Shown piece by piece: positions 21,320-29,545 of a stretch of 29,555 nucleotides of DNA. Under the pieces are notes generated by a model. It worked only from the letters and a program-made list of their open reading frames with translations, was not told the origin of the DNA and ran no database searches. The translations under genes were made by a program, and so were the position numbers. Every line of letters begins with the position of its first letter. Positions within the stretch are counted from its first letter, which is position 1. Source of the DNA: JAAFHS01 sp031396505 (GTDB taxonomy: Bacteria; Pseudomonadota; Alphaproteobacteria; Rhodobacterales; Rhodobacteraceae). The stretch is taken from positions 1 through 29,555 of the forward strand of contig JANNKX010000214.1 of assembly GCA_031396505.1 (NCBI GenBank), in the 5' to 3' direction.

Positions 21320-23602
21320 ATGACCGTTGCCAGCATTCCCCAGACCATCGCAGGCGAAATCGGCGCACAGAGGGCGCAGGTCACGGCGGCGATGGCCCTG
21401 CTGGACGAAGGCGCCACCGTGCCCTTCATCGCACGCTATCGCAAAGAGGCGACGGGGGGCCTTGATGACACGCAATTGCGCAATCTGGCAGAGCGGCTGA
21501 CGTATCTGCGCGAGCTGGAGGCGCGGCGGACGACGATTGCGGGATCCATCACGGATCAGGGCAAGATGACGGATGCACTGTCATTGTCGATCGGGCGGGC
21601 CACGACCAAGGCGGAACTGGAGGATATCTATCTGCCCTTCAAACCAAAACGCCGGACCAAAGCGATGATCGCGCGGGAAAATGGCTTGCAGCCGCTGGTC
21701 GATGCGGTGTTAGCCAATCGCCGGGCTGATCCACAAACCCTTGCACAGGGCTTTGTGACCGAAGCCGTGCCGGACAGCAAAGCAGCGCTCGAAGGCGCGC
21801 GCGATATCATTGCCGAAGGGTTGGCAGAACAGGCGGGGCTTTTGGGCCAGTTGCGCGCCCATATGCGCAAGGTCGGGCGGCTGGAGGCGCGCGTGGTGGC
21901 GGGCAAAGAGGTGGAGGGGGCGAAGTTTTCAGATTACTTCGCACATTCCGAACCCTTTGCCAGCGCCCCGTCGCACCGCGTTCTGGCAATGCTGCGCGGG
22001 CGGAATGAGGGGTTTCTCAGCCTTGATCTGGCGGTAGATGCGGATGCAGCACGCGGGGCATCGACGGGCGAGCGGGCTTGTGCGGCGGCGCTGATGGCGC
22101 AGAGCGACGGGGCGGGCGATATCTGGCTGCGCGAGGCAGCGGCATGGGCCTTCCGGATCAAGATCAAGACCAGCCTGACCCTTGATCTGATGTCGGACCT
22201 GCGCGAGGCGGCGGAAGCCGAGGCGATCCGGGTGTTCGCGCGCAATCTGAAGGATTTGCTGCTGGCGGCCCCTGCGGGCGGGCGGGCGACGATGGGCCTT
22301 GATCCCGGCATCCGGACGGGGGTGAAGGTGGCGGTCGTGGACGGCACGGGCAAGGTGCTTGCGACCTCGACGGTCTATCCGTTTCAGCCGAAGAATGACC
22401 TGCGCGGGGCACAGGTGGAACTCGCGCGCCTGATCCGGGCGCATGGGGTGGGCCTGATTGCGATCGGCAATGGCACGGCCAGCCGCGAGACGGAAAAGAT
22501 GGTGGGCGATGTGATTGGCGCCCTGCCAGCGGGGCCAAGACCCACCAAGGTGATCGTGTCCGAGGCGGGGGCATCGGTCTATTCGGCGTCCGAACTTGCG
22601 GCAAAGGAATTTCCGGATCTCGATGTGTCGATCCGGGGGGCGGTGTCGATTGCGCGGCGGTTGCAGGACCCGCTGGCGGAGTTGGTGAAGATCGAACCCA
22701 AGGCGATTGGCGTCGGGCAATACCAGCACGATGTGGACCAGTCACGGCTGGGGCGCAGTCTTGAGGCGGTGGTGGAGGATGCGGTGAACGCGGTTGGGGT
22801 CGATCTGAATACGGCATCAGGCCCGCTCTTGGCGCGGGTATCAGGGGTGGGGCCGGGGCTGGCCGAGGCGATTGTGGCGCACCGCGATGCGCACGGGGCG
22901 TTTGCCTCGCGCCGCGATTTGCTGAAGGTGCCGCGTCTGGGGCCGAAGGCATTTGAACAGGCGGCGGGCTTCTTGCGCGTGACGGGGGGCAAGGAGCCCT
23001 TGGATGCATCATCGGTACATCCGGAGGCCTATGATCTGGCACGCCGGATCGTGGCCGCCTGCGGGCGGGATATCCGGGCGATCATGGCGGATGGGGCGGT
23101 CTTGAAAGCGGTGGAAGCACGGGATTTCGTGGATGCGCGGTTCGGGCTGCCGACGGTGAAGGATATTCTGGCGGAACTGGAAAAGCCGGGGCGCGATCCG
23201 CGCGGGGCGTTTCGAACGGCAACATTTGCGGACGGGGTGGATGACATCCGCGACCTGAAGCCGGGGATGAGCCTGGAGGGGACGGTGACGAACGTGGCGG
23301 CGTTCGGGGCGTTTGTGGATATCGGCGTGCATCAGGACGGGCTGGTGCATGTCAGCCAGTTGGCGGACCGGTTCGTGAAGGACGCGCATGAGGTGGTGAA
23401 AGCGGGCGATGTGGTGCGGGTGCGGGTGGTGGAGGTGGATGTGGCGCGCAAGCGGATTGCCCTCACGATGCGCAAGGATAACGCAGAGGTGGCGCCGCGC
23501 GAAGAACGGCGCGCGGCGCCCGTGAAGATGCCTGCGCAGAACGCCCCGGTCGCAGGCACCGCCTTTGGCGATGCGCTGCGCGGGGCGTTCAAACGCGACT
23601 GA
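21320..23602 (+). CDS. tex: RNA-binding transcriptional accessory protein Tex
   Basis: 760 residues, cytosolic, associated with RNA polymerase and nucleic acid. Domain order: N-terminal helical region (ASIPQTIAGEIGAQRAQVTAAM; VPFIARYRKEATGGLDD), the long helical linker with YLPFKPKRRTKAMIARE, a YqgF/RNase H-like domain (MGLDPGIRTGVKVAVVDGTG), helix-hairpin-helix segments (LNTASGPLLARVSGVGPGLAEAIV; FASRRDLLKVPRLGPKAFEQAAG), and a C-terminal S1 domain (GMSLEGTVTNVAAFGAFVDIG). The ATG at 21320 has GAAGGAG upstream; an earlier in-frame ATG lies inside the tRNA and is rejected. Ends in a convergent repeat. Confidence 0.95.
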   Translation: MTVASIPQTIAGEIGAQRAQVTAAMALLDEGATVPFIARYRKEATGGLDDTQLRNLAERLTYLRELEARRTTIAGSITDQGKMTDALSLSIGRATTKAELEDIYLPFKPKRRTKAMIARENGLQPLVDAVLANRRADPQTLAQGFVTEAVPDSKAALEGARDIIAEGLAEQAGLLGQLRAHMRKVGRLEARVVAGKEVEGAKFSDYFAHSEPFASAPSHRVLAMLRGRNEGFLSLDLAVDADAARGASTGERACAAALMAQSDGAGDIWLREAAAWAFRIKIKTSLTLDLMSDLREAAEAEAIRVFARNLKDLLLAAPAGGRATMGLDPGIRTGVKVAVVDGTGKVLATSTVYPFQPKNDLRGAQVELARLIRAHGVGLIAIGNGTASRETEKMVGDVIGALPAGPRPTKVIVSEAGASVYSASELAAKEFPDLDVSIRGAVSIARRLQDPLAELVKIEPKAIGVGQYQHDVDQSRLGRSLEAVVEDAVNAVGVDLNTASGPLLARVSGVGPGLAEAIVAHRDAHGAFASRRDLLKVPRLGPKAFEQAAGFLRVTGGKEPLDASSVHPEAYDLARRIVAACGRDIRAIMADGAVLKAVEARDFVDARFGLPTVKDILAELEKPGRDPRGAFRTATFADGVDDIRDLKPGMSLEGTVTNVAAFGAFVDIGVHQDGLVHVSQLADRFVKDAHEVVKAGDVVRVRVVEVDVARKRIALTMRKDNAEVAPREERRAAPVKMPAQNAPVAGTAFGDALRGAFKRD

Positions 23603-23621
23603 TACTGCGGGATGCAAAGAT

Positions 23622-23695
23622 GGAGGGCTGTCTGCCCCCCATGCCGCACATTCCATGTGCGGCCTCCCGAGGATACTTTTCGACAGAAAATGCGG
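23622..23695. repeat. Composite intergenic repeat, copy B (convergent gene end)
   Basis: GC hairpin (GGAGGGC/GCCCCCC arms, one mismatch, 23622-23640), then a perfect 9-bp inverted repeat (GCCGCACAT/ATGTGCGGC, 23643-23663), then CTCCCGAGGATACTTTTC with ACAGAAAATG up to the MATE stop. Same three-part order as copy A at 8724-8796. It fills the gap between convergent tex and the MATE gene and probably ends both transcripts. Confidence 0.7.
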
Positions 23696-25039
23696 TCAGG
23701 CGGGACGGGGTGCGCGGGTCCAGAACCGCCACATCAGGGTGATGGCGGCAACCATCAGGCCGATGACAAGGCCGCACCAGACACCCATGCCGCCATAGCC
23801 CCAGTGCAGGCCCAAAAGCCAGCCTGCGGGGATGCCGATGCACCAGTAGCTGATGGTGGCAATCACCATGGGCACGCGCGTGTCGCGCAACCCGCGCAAC
23901 AGGCCCATCGCCATGACCTGCCCGGCATCGACGATCTGGAAGACGGCGGCCACGGCCAGCAAACCCGTACCATAGGCGATGATGGCGGGGGTTTCGGGTT
24001 GATCCGCGTCAAGGAAAAGAGCGATCAGCGGCGCGGGAAACAGCACGAACAGCGCGATGACGACGGCACCCACGATGCCCGACAGCGCCAGTGCGGCCTT
24101 GGCCCCGTCGCGCAAACCGCGCGCATCGCCCGCGCCATCGGCGCGCCCGGCGCGAATGGTGGCGGCGTTGGCAAGGCCCACATGCATCATGAAGCAAAGG
24201 CTGACCACCTCCATCGCGATGCCGTGGGCGGCAAGCTCGACCTTGCCGATGGTGCCGATCATCATGGCCGTGGCGACAAACAACCCGGCCTCGGCCAGCC
24301 CCTGCACCCCAATCGGCCAGCCGAGGCGGAACACCTGGCGCAAGGCGACGGGGTCGGCGCGCCAGAACCGCTGCCAGATGTGAAAGCGGGCAGGATCGGG
24401 GTGCAGGTGGGCATAAAGCCCCATCAGCGCAAGACTGATGACTTGGGTGAACAGCGTCGCGATGGCCGCGCCTTTCACACCCAGTTCGGGTGCGCCCCAA
24501 TAACCGAAAATCAGCGCGTAATTGGCAAGCGCATTAATCCCGACGCCCGCGACAGTGACCCACAAGACGACCTGCGTGCGGTGCATGGCGGCGAGGAAAC
24601 TTTTCAGCGTCATCACGATAAGGGCGGGGATCATGCCAAGGCCTGCGATGCGCATGTAATCCTGTGCAAGGGCCGCGACATCTGCATCCTGCCCGAGGGC
24701 CAGCAGAATGGGGGCAGACCACCAGAACAGCGGATAGCTAAGCAGGCCGTAACCGATGGACAGCCAGATGCCCATGCGGGTATCGCGGCGCACCTGCACC
24801 TCATCGCGGCGACCAAGGGCTGCGGCGACCATGGGCATGACGGCCTGGGCTAAGCCCGCGCCAAGGATGAAGATGACGAAAAACGATGACGCGCCCAGCA
24901 CGACGGCAGCAAGTTCGGTGACGCCGTACCAGCCCAGCATGATCGTATCGGTCACATGCAAGGCCGATTGCGCAAGGTGGCTGCCAATCAGGGGCAGCCC
25001 CAACAGCAGCGTGGCACGCGCATGGGCGGGAAGGGTCAT
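23696..25039 (-). CDS. MATE-family multidrug/toxin efflux transporter
   Basis: 447 residues, about 12 membrane segments, NorM-like: LPLIGSHLAQSALHVTDTIMLGWYGVTELAAVVLG at the N-terminus (the MATE repeat start with the conserved Asp-Thr), a second half starting LGWPIGVQGLAEAGLFVATAMMIGTIGKVELAAHGIA, which repeats the same pattern. MATE pumps export cationic compounds in exchange for Na+ or H+. The ATG at 25039 lacks a strong ribosome-binding site; upstream in-frame codons look non-coding. It lies 52 nt after the NiCoT gene and may share its transcript. Substrate is unknown. Confidence 0.92.
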   Translation of the reverse strand: MTLPAHARATLLLGLPLIGSHLAQSALHVTDTIMLGWYGVTELAAVVLGASSFFVIFILGAGLAQAVMPMVAAALGRRDEVQVRRDTRMGIWLSIGYGLLSYPLFWWSAPILLALGQDADVAALAQDYMRIAGLGMIPALIVMTLKSFLAAMHRTQVVLWVTVAGVGINALANYALIFGYWGAPELGVKGAAIATLFTQVISLALMGLYAHLHPDPARFHIWQRFWRADPVALRQVFRLGWPIGVQGLAEAGLFVATAMMIGTIGKVELAAHGIAMEVVSLCFMMHVGLANAATIRAGRADGAGDARGLRDGAKAALALSGIVGAVVIALFVLFPAPLIALFLDADQPETPAIIAYGTGLLAVAAVFQIVDAGQVMAMGLLRGLRDTRVPMVIATISYWCIGIPAGWLLGLHWGYGGMGVWCGLVIGLMVAAITLMWRFWTRAPRPA

Positions 25040-25091
25040 CGGGGGGTCATGGCACCCGATTACGCCGCAGGTCATGGCAAGGCAAGCGGCG

Positions 25092-26000
25092 TCAGATGCC
25101 CATGCGCAGCATTTGGGCAACGACGATGATGACGGCGGCCCCGGCGATCATCTCGATCACCGGCAGGGCACGCGCAAGGCGGCTGTCCGACAGGGTGGCC
25201 AGCGCGCCCTCGCGCGACCAGACGGCCAGCAGGGCGACGGCGACAGTGACACTGGCGGTGCCAAGACCCATCACGAACACGCCGGCGATACCGGCGGGTG
25301 CAATGCCCATCTGAAAGGTCAGGATCAACAGGAACAGCGCACCCGAACAGGGCCTGATCGCAATGCCTGCGATCAGGGCGGCGGTATCGCGCCAGCCGGT
25401 CAGGGCGGTGACCTGATCAAGGCTGGGGCCATGGGCGTGGCCGCAGTGGGCGTCATGGTGGTGATCAGGATGATGGTCGTGAGGCGCACCCTGCCCTGCT
25501 GATGTGCGCTGTTGCCAGATCCTGCGCGCACCACGCCAGACCAGCCATGCGCCAACCAGTGCGACCAGACCATGCCCGATAGGCGCGATCACATCCTCGC
25601 TGATCCCCAGCACGGCCTCGCGCGTCCAGCCCAGCACGGCAAACAGGCTGGCCACAATGCCCACAGCCACGGCGGCCTGCGCCATGGAGGCGGCAAAGGC
25701 GATACCCATCAGGGGCAGCACCGCGACCCGGCGCGCAACGCCATAGCCGCCAATCAGCACCTTGCCATGACCGGGGCCGACAGCATGCAAAAAGCCATAA
25801 CTGAAACACACGGCCAGCAGCGCCGCCAGCGCGCCCGCATCCCCCGTACGCACCCCGCGCAAGGCGCGCGCGAGGGCGGTCTGCACGGCGCGCTGTTCGC
25901 CCAGTGCCCATGCGGTCAGTTGGGTAAATGCGCCCGTGGCCCACAGGGCGAGGAGGGCACCCAACACCACAAGGCCGGACAACACTATTCGTCGCTGCAT
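25092..26000 (-). CDS. Nickel/cobalt transporter family protein (NiCoT/RcnA-like) with His-rich loop
   Basis: 302 residues with about six membrane segments. The metal motif FLHAVGPGHGKVLIGGY (about 71-86) matches the HxxxPGHGK motif of RcnA/NiCoT proteins, and GWRDTAALIAGIAIRPCSGALFLL carries the second conserved RPCSG motif. A cytosolic or periplasmic loop at about 174-191 is very rich in His (HDHHPDHHHDAHCGHAHG). The family exports (RcnA) or imports (NiCoT) Ni/Co; direction is not decided by sequence. The ATG at 26000 overlaps the DUF1007 gene by 16 nt, so both are translated from one message. Confidence 0.88.
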   Translation of the reverse strand: MQRRIVLSGLVVLGALLALWATGAFTQLTAWALGEQRAVQTALARALRGVRTGDAGALAALLAVCFSYGFLHAVGPGHGKVLIGGYGVARRVAVLPLMGIAFAASMAQAAVAVGIVASLFAVLGWTREAVLGISEDVIAPIGHGLVALVGAWLVWRGARRIWQQRTSAGQGAPHDHHPDHHHDAHCGHAHGPSLDQVTALTGWRDTAALIAGIAIRPCSGALFLLILTFQMGIAPAGIAGVFVMGLGTASVTVAVALLAVWSREGALATLSDSRLARALPVIEMIAGAAVIIVVAQMLRMGI

Positions 26001-26632
26001 GTAATCCGGATATCCTGTGCATAGATCGCGCCGACGGCGGGATAGGAGATTTCGATATCGGCGGTGGTGGGCAGTTTTGCCAGTTCGGCCAGCAGGGCTG
26101 CGTCGGCGGCCGTGGTATCGGGCGTGAAAAGCTCTGCCGTGCACCCCGCGCGCCCGGTGATCCGGGGCGTGCCGACAATAGTATAGGCAGTGTAAAAGCC
26201 GGGATCATAGGACTGGATCACCACGGGTGCCGCAACCGGATTTGTCAGCCGCCGGACATGGATTGAGGCGACCTTGCCGTCACTGTAGCTGGCCGTCCAA
26301 TCGGCAGGGCCATCCAGGGCCACGGGCGCCCCGGCCTGTGTGACAAAGGTATCGCCGGCAAAACCCGCGTCCCAGTCCATATCGAACCCCGACAACGCGG
26401 CCAGCGCATCCGGCGTCAGGATGCCGTCATAGTCGGGATCAAGATCCTGACTTTCGATGATGGAAAGCGAGATAAACTCATCATAGGTCCACCCGATGCG
26501 CAGGGCCGTCACCCGGCCCTGATCATCAAAGATTGCCTCGACCGTGGTATCGACAAAGATATGCGGGTGCGCCTGCGCCGCAGTGGCAAGGGCCAGCATG
26601 GTGATACCCGCAAATCCGCCCCATATCGCCAT
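25985..26632 (-). CDS. DUF1007 family periplasmic protein, metal-system partner
   Basis: 215 residues with a signal peptide (cleavage near ATAAQA|HPHIF, residue 21). The mature start HPHIFVDTTVEAIFDDQGRV is the DUF1007 signature. A loop at 65-76, DPDYDGILTPDA, has EF-hand-like Asp spacing with G70, though the last acid is missing. Near the C-terminus a single Cys sits in GRAGCTAELFTP and another in ITCSDE. DUF1007 proteins recur beside NiCoT-type transporters and are thought to serve metal transport; the role is not proved. First gene of the leftward set; GAGGGG lies 6 nt before the ATG. Confidence 0.85.
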   Translation of the reverse strand: MAIWGGFAGITMLALATAAQAHPHIFVDTTVEAIFDDQGRVTALRIGWTYDEFISLSIIESQDLDPDYDGILTPDALAALSGFDMDWDAGFAGDTFVTQAGAPVALDGPADWTASYSDGKVASIHVRRLTNPVAAPVVIQSYDPGFYTAYTIVGTPRITGRAGCTAELFTPDTTAADAALLAELAKLPTTADIEISYPAVGAIYAQDIRITCSDE

Positions 26633-26709
26633 CTTCGCCCCTCGCCTGACTGCCCGACGGGCATCTTAGCGCGGGTGGTGAACAAGGCCAAGGCGGGATG
26701 ACGGCGCAT

Positions 26710-26725
26710 CGGCATGGCCATGCCG
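26710..26725. promoter_or_regulatory. Perfect 16-bp palindrome upstream of the DUF1007/NiCoT genes
   Basis: CGGCATGGCCATGCCG reads the same on both strands, 78 bp before the DUF1007 start. It could be an operator for a metal-responsive repressor, but it does not look like the AT-rich Zur or Fur consensus. Confidence 0.4.
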
Positions 26726-26738
26726 CAAAGCGGTTTCA

Positions 26739-26766
26739 GGGCGGCGGTTCCCAGCAACCGCCGCCC
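26739..26766. terminator. 11-bp GC hairpin upstream of DUF1007
   Basis: GGGCGGCGGTT (26739-26749) and AACCGCCGCCC (26756-26766) are a perfect stem with a CCCAGC loop. It lies downstream of the leftward LuxR-type gene and would shield the DUF1007 promoter from read-through. There is no T-tract on either side. Confidence 0.5.
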
Positions 26767-26859
26767 TGTTGGGGGTCAAAACAAGGGGTCTCTGAAAGAA
26801 TGATCGTCGCAAGCCGTGCCGTTCAATACCTGTGGTGTAGTCCCTTCAGGCAGGCACGC
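26767..26859. other. Gap between two hairpins, nothing recognised
   Basis: 93 bp between the GC hairpin and the LuxR-side hairpin, part of a 261-bp stretch without a gene (26633-26893). No ORF with coding character, promoter consensus or RNA fold was recognised. Confidence 0.3.
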
Positions 26860-26881
26860 GCATACCCCATTTGCGGTATGC
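26860..26881 (-). terminator. Hairpin after the LuxR-type gene
   Basis: GCATACC (26860-26866) and GGTATGC (26875-26881) form a 7-bp stem with an 8-nt loop, 12 bp beyond the LuxR-type stop read leftward. No T-tract. Confidence 0.5.
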
Positions 26882-26893
26882 TTTCGGATTATT

Positions 26894-28663
26894 TTACCGA
26901 TCGGACAGAATCTCTGCGGGAAGGCGCGCGGCGACTTCATCGAGCACATGCGGCCATTCGGCAAAAAACAGCAACTGCCCGGTGTCAGGCAAAAAGCTGA
27001 TATCAAGATGGGGATAATCCACCATCAACTCGCGGATCGACTGCACTGGCGTTTGCGGGTCTTGATCGCCCTGCAACAGGCGCACGGGCACGCGGGCATC
27101 GCGCACCAGCGCCGACCAGTCTTTTTCCGAGCTGATGCATTCGCGGGTAAACGCCTCGGCCGCAAGGTGATCGGCACTCATGCAGACTTCGGACCCTTCC
27201 AGCACGGCGGCGCGTACATCCGCCCGCGCGAATGTCGCCATGTCGGCGGGTGATCCGCCGTTGACTTGGGTAAAGAACGCAGCCTTGCCCAAACGCCGCG
27301 CGAGCGAAAAGCCCGCCTTGACCAGAAATGGCAGCACCTTTGGCGCATAGCGCGCGTTGGCTAGGATAAAGCGTTGCCATTTGTCCATGCGTTCATATTG
27401 CGCGGCAGTGCGCAGCGGCAACTGGCAGGCACAGCCAACGATGGCATGCACCAGATCGGGGCGCGTCTGCGCCAGCAACAGGGCAAAGCGTAGATCAGCA
27501 CCTTGCGGAATGACGACCGTATCGCGCAGACCCAGATGATCCAGCACCGCCGCATAATCGGTCACGACGCCGGTCAGATGATCCTGGCCCTTGGCATGCA
27601 GATCGCTGCGCCCATAGCCTGCGCGCACTGGCACGATGATACGCAAGCCGCGCTGCACTGCTGCACGTTCGGCGCGCGCGGGCCAGCGGATCAGACCGTA
27701 ATCCAGATGCATATACAAGACGGGCCGCCCCTGGGGTGCGCCAAAGGTGATCCAGTCCAGCCGCCGCCCATCGGCACCGCGCAGCGACTGAAACGGGATC
27801 GGCGCAAGCGAGCCTGTCACAGCCCCCGCTGCCCCTTGGGTCGGGATCAAGGCCACGTCCATCAACCCCAGCACGACACGCACCAGTTCGGACTGGCTGT
27901 GTGTTTCGGTCTTGGCCAGAATGCTGCGCACTTGGGTGCGCACGGTTTCCACGGACCGCCCGCGCGCATCGGCAATATCTTTCAACGGCAGGCCCAGCGT
28001 GATGCCCTGCACGATGGCCACCTCGGCCGCTGTCAGGCCGAACGCCTCTTGCACCGTCACGGCAAACCCTTCGGGCCAGACAAGCTCGGTGGACAGAACA
28101 AGGGCAAGGGGCGGTCTGGCTGCGCTGTCCACCGGGCTGACACGCATGATCACGGGGCTGCCCGTGGTCCGTGACCGGATCCGCAGGGTGACGATCTTGG
28201 CATCGCGGCGCGCCGCCACCTTGCGCACCACGCCGCGCAGAATGTCGATATCGGCGGGATCGAAGGGCAGTGCCGCAATCGGGCCGCCATCGGCAATACC
28301 GAAGGCCTGCACGGCGGGCCGGTTGCACCCGGCGATCACCGCGCCGCCGTCGGACAGAAACGCCGCCGCGCGCGGAATGGATTCAAGGATTGTCCGGTCG
28401 CCCAGCACCTTTTGCGACGCCTCGTACCGGTCAAGAAACACGGTTGCGCGCGTCAGATGCGCATCAATGTCAGGGTCATCGAACAGGATGGCGTTGTCGA
28501 CAGACCCGACGCGCAGCGGGGCGGCGCTGCCCTCCCACACCGCCAGCAATTCTTCCAGCCGAATAGGATCGACCGCAACATCATACAGCCGATCCACGAT
28601 TTCGGCCTTCTGGTCACGTTCAATCAGCTGGGCTGTCGCAGGTCTGGGGTCCGCGTCCGTCAT
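26894..28663 (-). CDS. LuxR-type regulator fused to a catalytically decayed alpha/beta hydrolase
   Basis: 589 residues. The N-terminal third (1-200) has a PAS-like sensor (LSDGGAVIAGCNRPAVQAFGI; IRSRTTGSPVIMRVSPV). A LuxR-type HTH follows at 207-262 (FGLTAAEVAIVQGITLGLPLKDIA, then RSVETVRTQVRSILAKTETHSQ). The rest (about 301-585) is an alpha/beta-hydrolase: LYMHLDYG, VRAGYGRSD, VVIPQGADLRFALLLA, LLQGDQDPQTPV, LPDTGQLLFFAEWP. The nucleophile elbow G-x-S-x-G is PQGAD, and the His before the C-terminal helix is Gln (TGQ), so Ser and His of the triad are missing while the acid stays (GDQD). The hydrolase half probably binds a ligand instead of cleaving one. Single gene, 214 bp from the divergent GST. 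Confidence 0.88.
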   Translation of the reverse strand: MTDADPRPATAQLIERDQKAEIVDRLYDVAVDPIRLEELLAVWEGSAAPLRVGSVDNAILFDDPDIDAHLTRATVFLDRYEASQKVLGDRTILESIPRAAAFLSDGGAVIAGCNRPAVQAFGIADGGPIAALPFDPADIDILRGVVRKVAARRDAKIVTLRIRSRTTGSPVIMRVSPVDSAARPPLALVLSTELVWPEGFAVTVQEAFGLTAAEVAIVQGITLGLPLKDIADARGRSVETVRTQVRSILAKTETHSQSELVRVVLGLMDVALIPTQGAAGAVTGSLAPIPFQSLRGADGRRLDWITFGAPQGRPVLYMHLDYGLIRWPARAERAAVQRGLRIIVPVRAGYGRSDLHAKGQDHLTGVVTDYAAVLDHLGLRDTVVIPQGADLRFALLLAQTRPDLVHAIVGCACQLPLRTAAQYERMDKWQRFILANARYAPKVLPFLVKAGFSLARRLGKAAFFTQVNGGSPADMATFARADVRAAVLEGSEVCMSADHLAAEAFTRECISSEKDWSALVRDARVPVRLLQGDQDPQTPVQSIRELMVDYPHLDISFLPDTGQLLFFAEWPHVLDEVAARLPAEILSDR

Positions 28664-28877
28664 GCCACAAAAGTTGACGCAGCCGCGCGGTTAGGGCAAG
28701 CGCGATTCATCACGCGCGCGCGAATTGTCCGTGAAAACGCAAGTGTTTGCGCAAGACGCGGGGGCGCGTCTCAATCACGGGTTGTAACAGTTTGCGTGAA
28801 CAGGCGCGGCGTGGCCTTTCGCTTTGATCCGCGCCGCATTAGGGTGCGCCCGAGCCCCTGCGCAAAGGATATCTGCC
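28664..28877. promoter_or_regulatory. Divergent region between LuxR-type and GST genes
   Basis: 214 bp without an ORF. It holds TTGCGCAA (about 28747-28754) and a GACGCG/CGCGTC hairpin with a GGGG loop at 28755-28770, both possible operator dyads for the LuxR-type protein. AAAGGA at 28864-28869 is the GST ribosome-binding site. No clear -35/-10 pair was recognised. Confidence 0.35.
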
Positions 28878-29534
28878 ATGGTCACCCTTTACGGCGTCTA
28901 TCGCAGCCGCGCGTCGCGCCCGGTCTGGCTGATGGGCGAGATCGGCATGGACTTTACCCATGTGCCGGTCATCCAAGGCTACCGCCTGCCCGATCCGCAG
29001 GCCGCCGGATCACCCTTGAACACCACGTCGCCCGCATATCTGGCGATCAATCCGCAAGGGCAAATCCCCTGCATGACAGACGGTGATGTGACACTGACAG
29101 AATCGATGGCCATCACGCTGTATCTGGCGATGGCCTATGGCGGCGCGTTGGGCCCCCGGGATGCGGCGGAAACCGCGTTGATGGCGCAATGGGCGCTGCA
29201 TGCGGCATCGGCCATTGAAGGGCCCGCCATCGACATCCTGTATGCGCGCGTCGATTACGGCCAGACCGCCCAGGCCGATGATATCATCGCCGCCGCGGCG
29301 GCCAGGCTGCAACGCCCCTTTGCGCGGCTGGAGGCGCATCTGGCAGCACACCCCTATCTGGTTGGTGACCGCTTTACCGTGGCCGATATCAACACCGCCG
29401 AATGCGTGCGGTATGCGCAGGGCCACGCGGCGGCCTTCGCCGATTTCCCTGCCCTGACAGTGTGGCTGAACACCCTGCAGGCGCGCCCTGCCTTTGCCGC
29501 GATGTGGGCGATGCGAAACGCAGAACCTGCGTGA
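28878..29534 (+). CDS. Glutathione S-transferase family protein
   Basis: 218 residues. N-terminal thioredoxin-like domain (LYGVYRSRASRPVWLMGEIGMDF, cis-Pro in GQIPCM, and the gamma-Glu-binding ESMAI), then the helical domain with the N-capping stretch VGDRFTVADINTAECV. The SRASR near the N-terminus offers a catalytic Ser as in many bacterial GSTs. The substrate is unknown. The ATG at 28878 has AAAGGA 8 nt upstream. It is divergent from the LuxR-type regulator, which may control it. Confidence 0.88.
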   Translation: MVTLYGVYRSRASRPVWLMGEIGMDFTHVPVIQGYRLPDPQAAGSPLNTTSPAYLAINPQGQIPCMTDGDVTLTESMAITLYLAMAYGGALGPRDAAETALMAQWALHAASAIEGPAIDILYARVDYGQTAQADDIIAAAAARLQRPFARLEAHLAAHPYLVGDRFTVADINTAECVRYAQGHAAAFADFPALTVWLNTLQARPAFAAMWAMRNAEPA

Positions 29535-29545
29535 CGGACGGCGAA

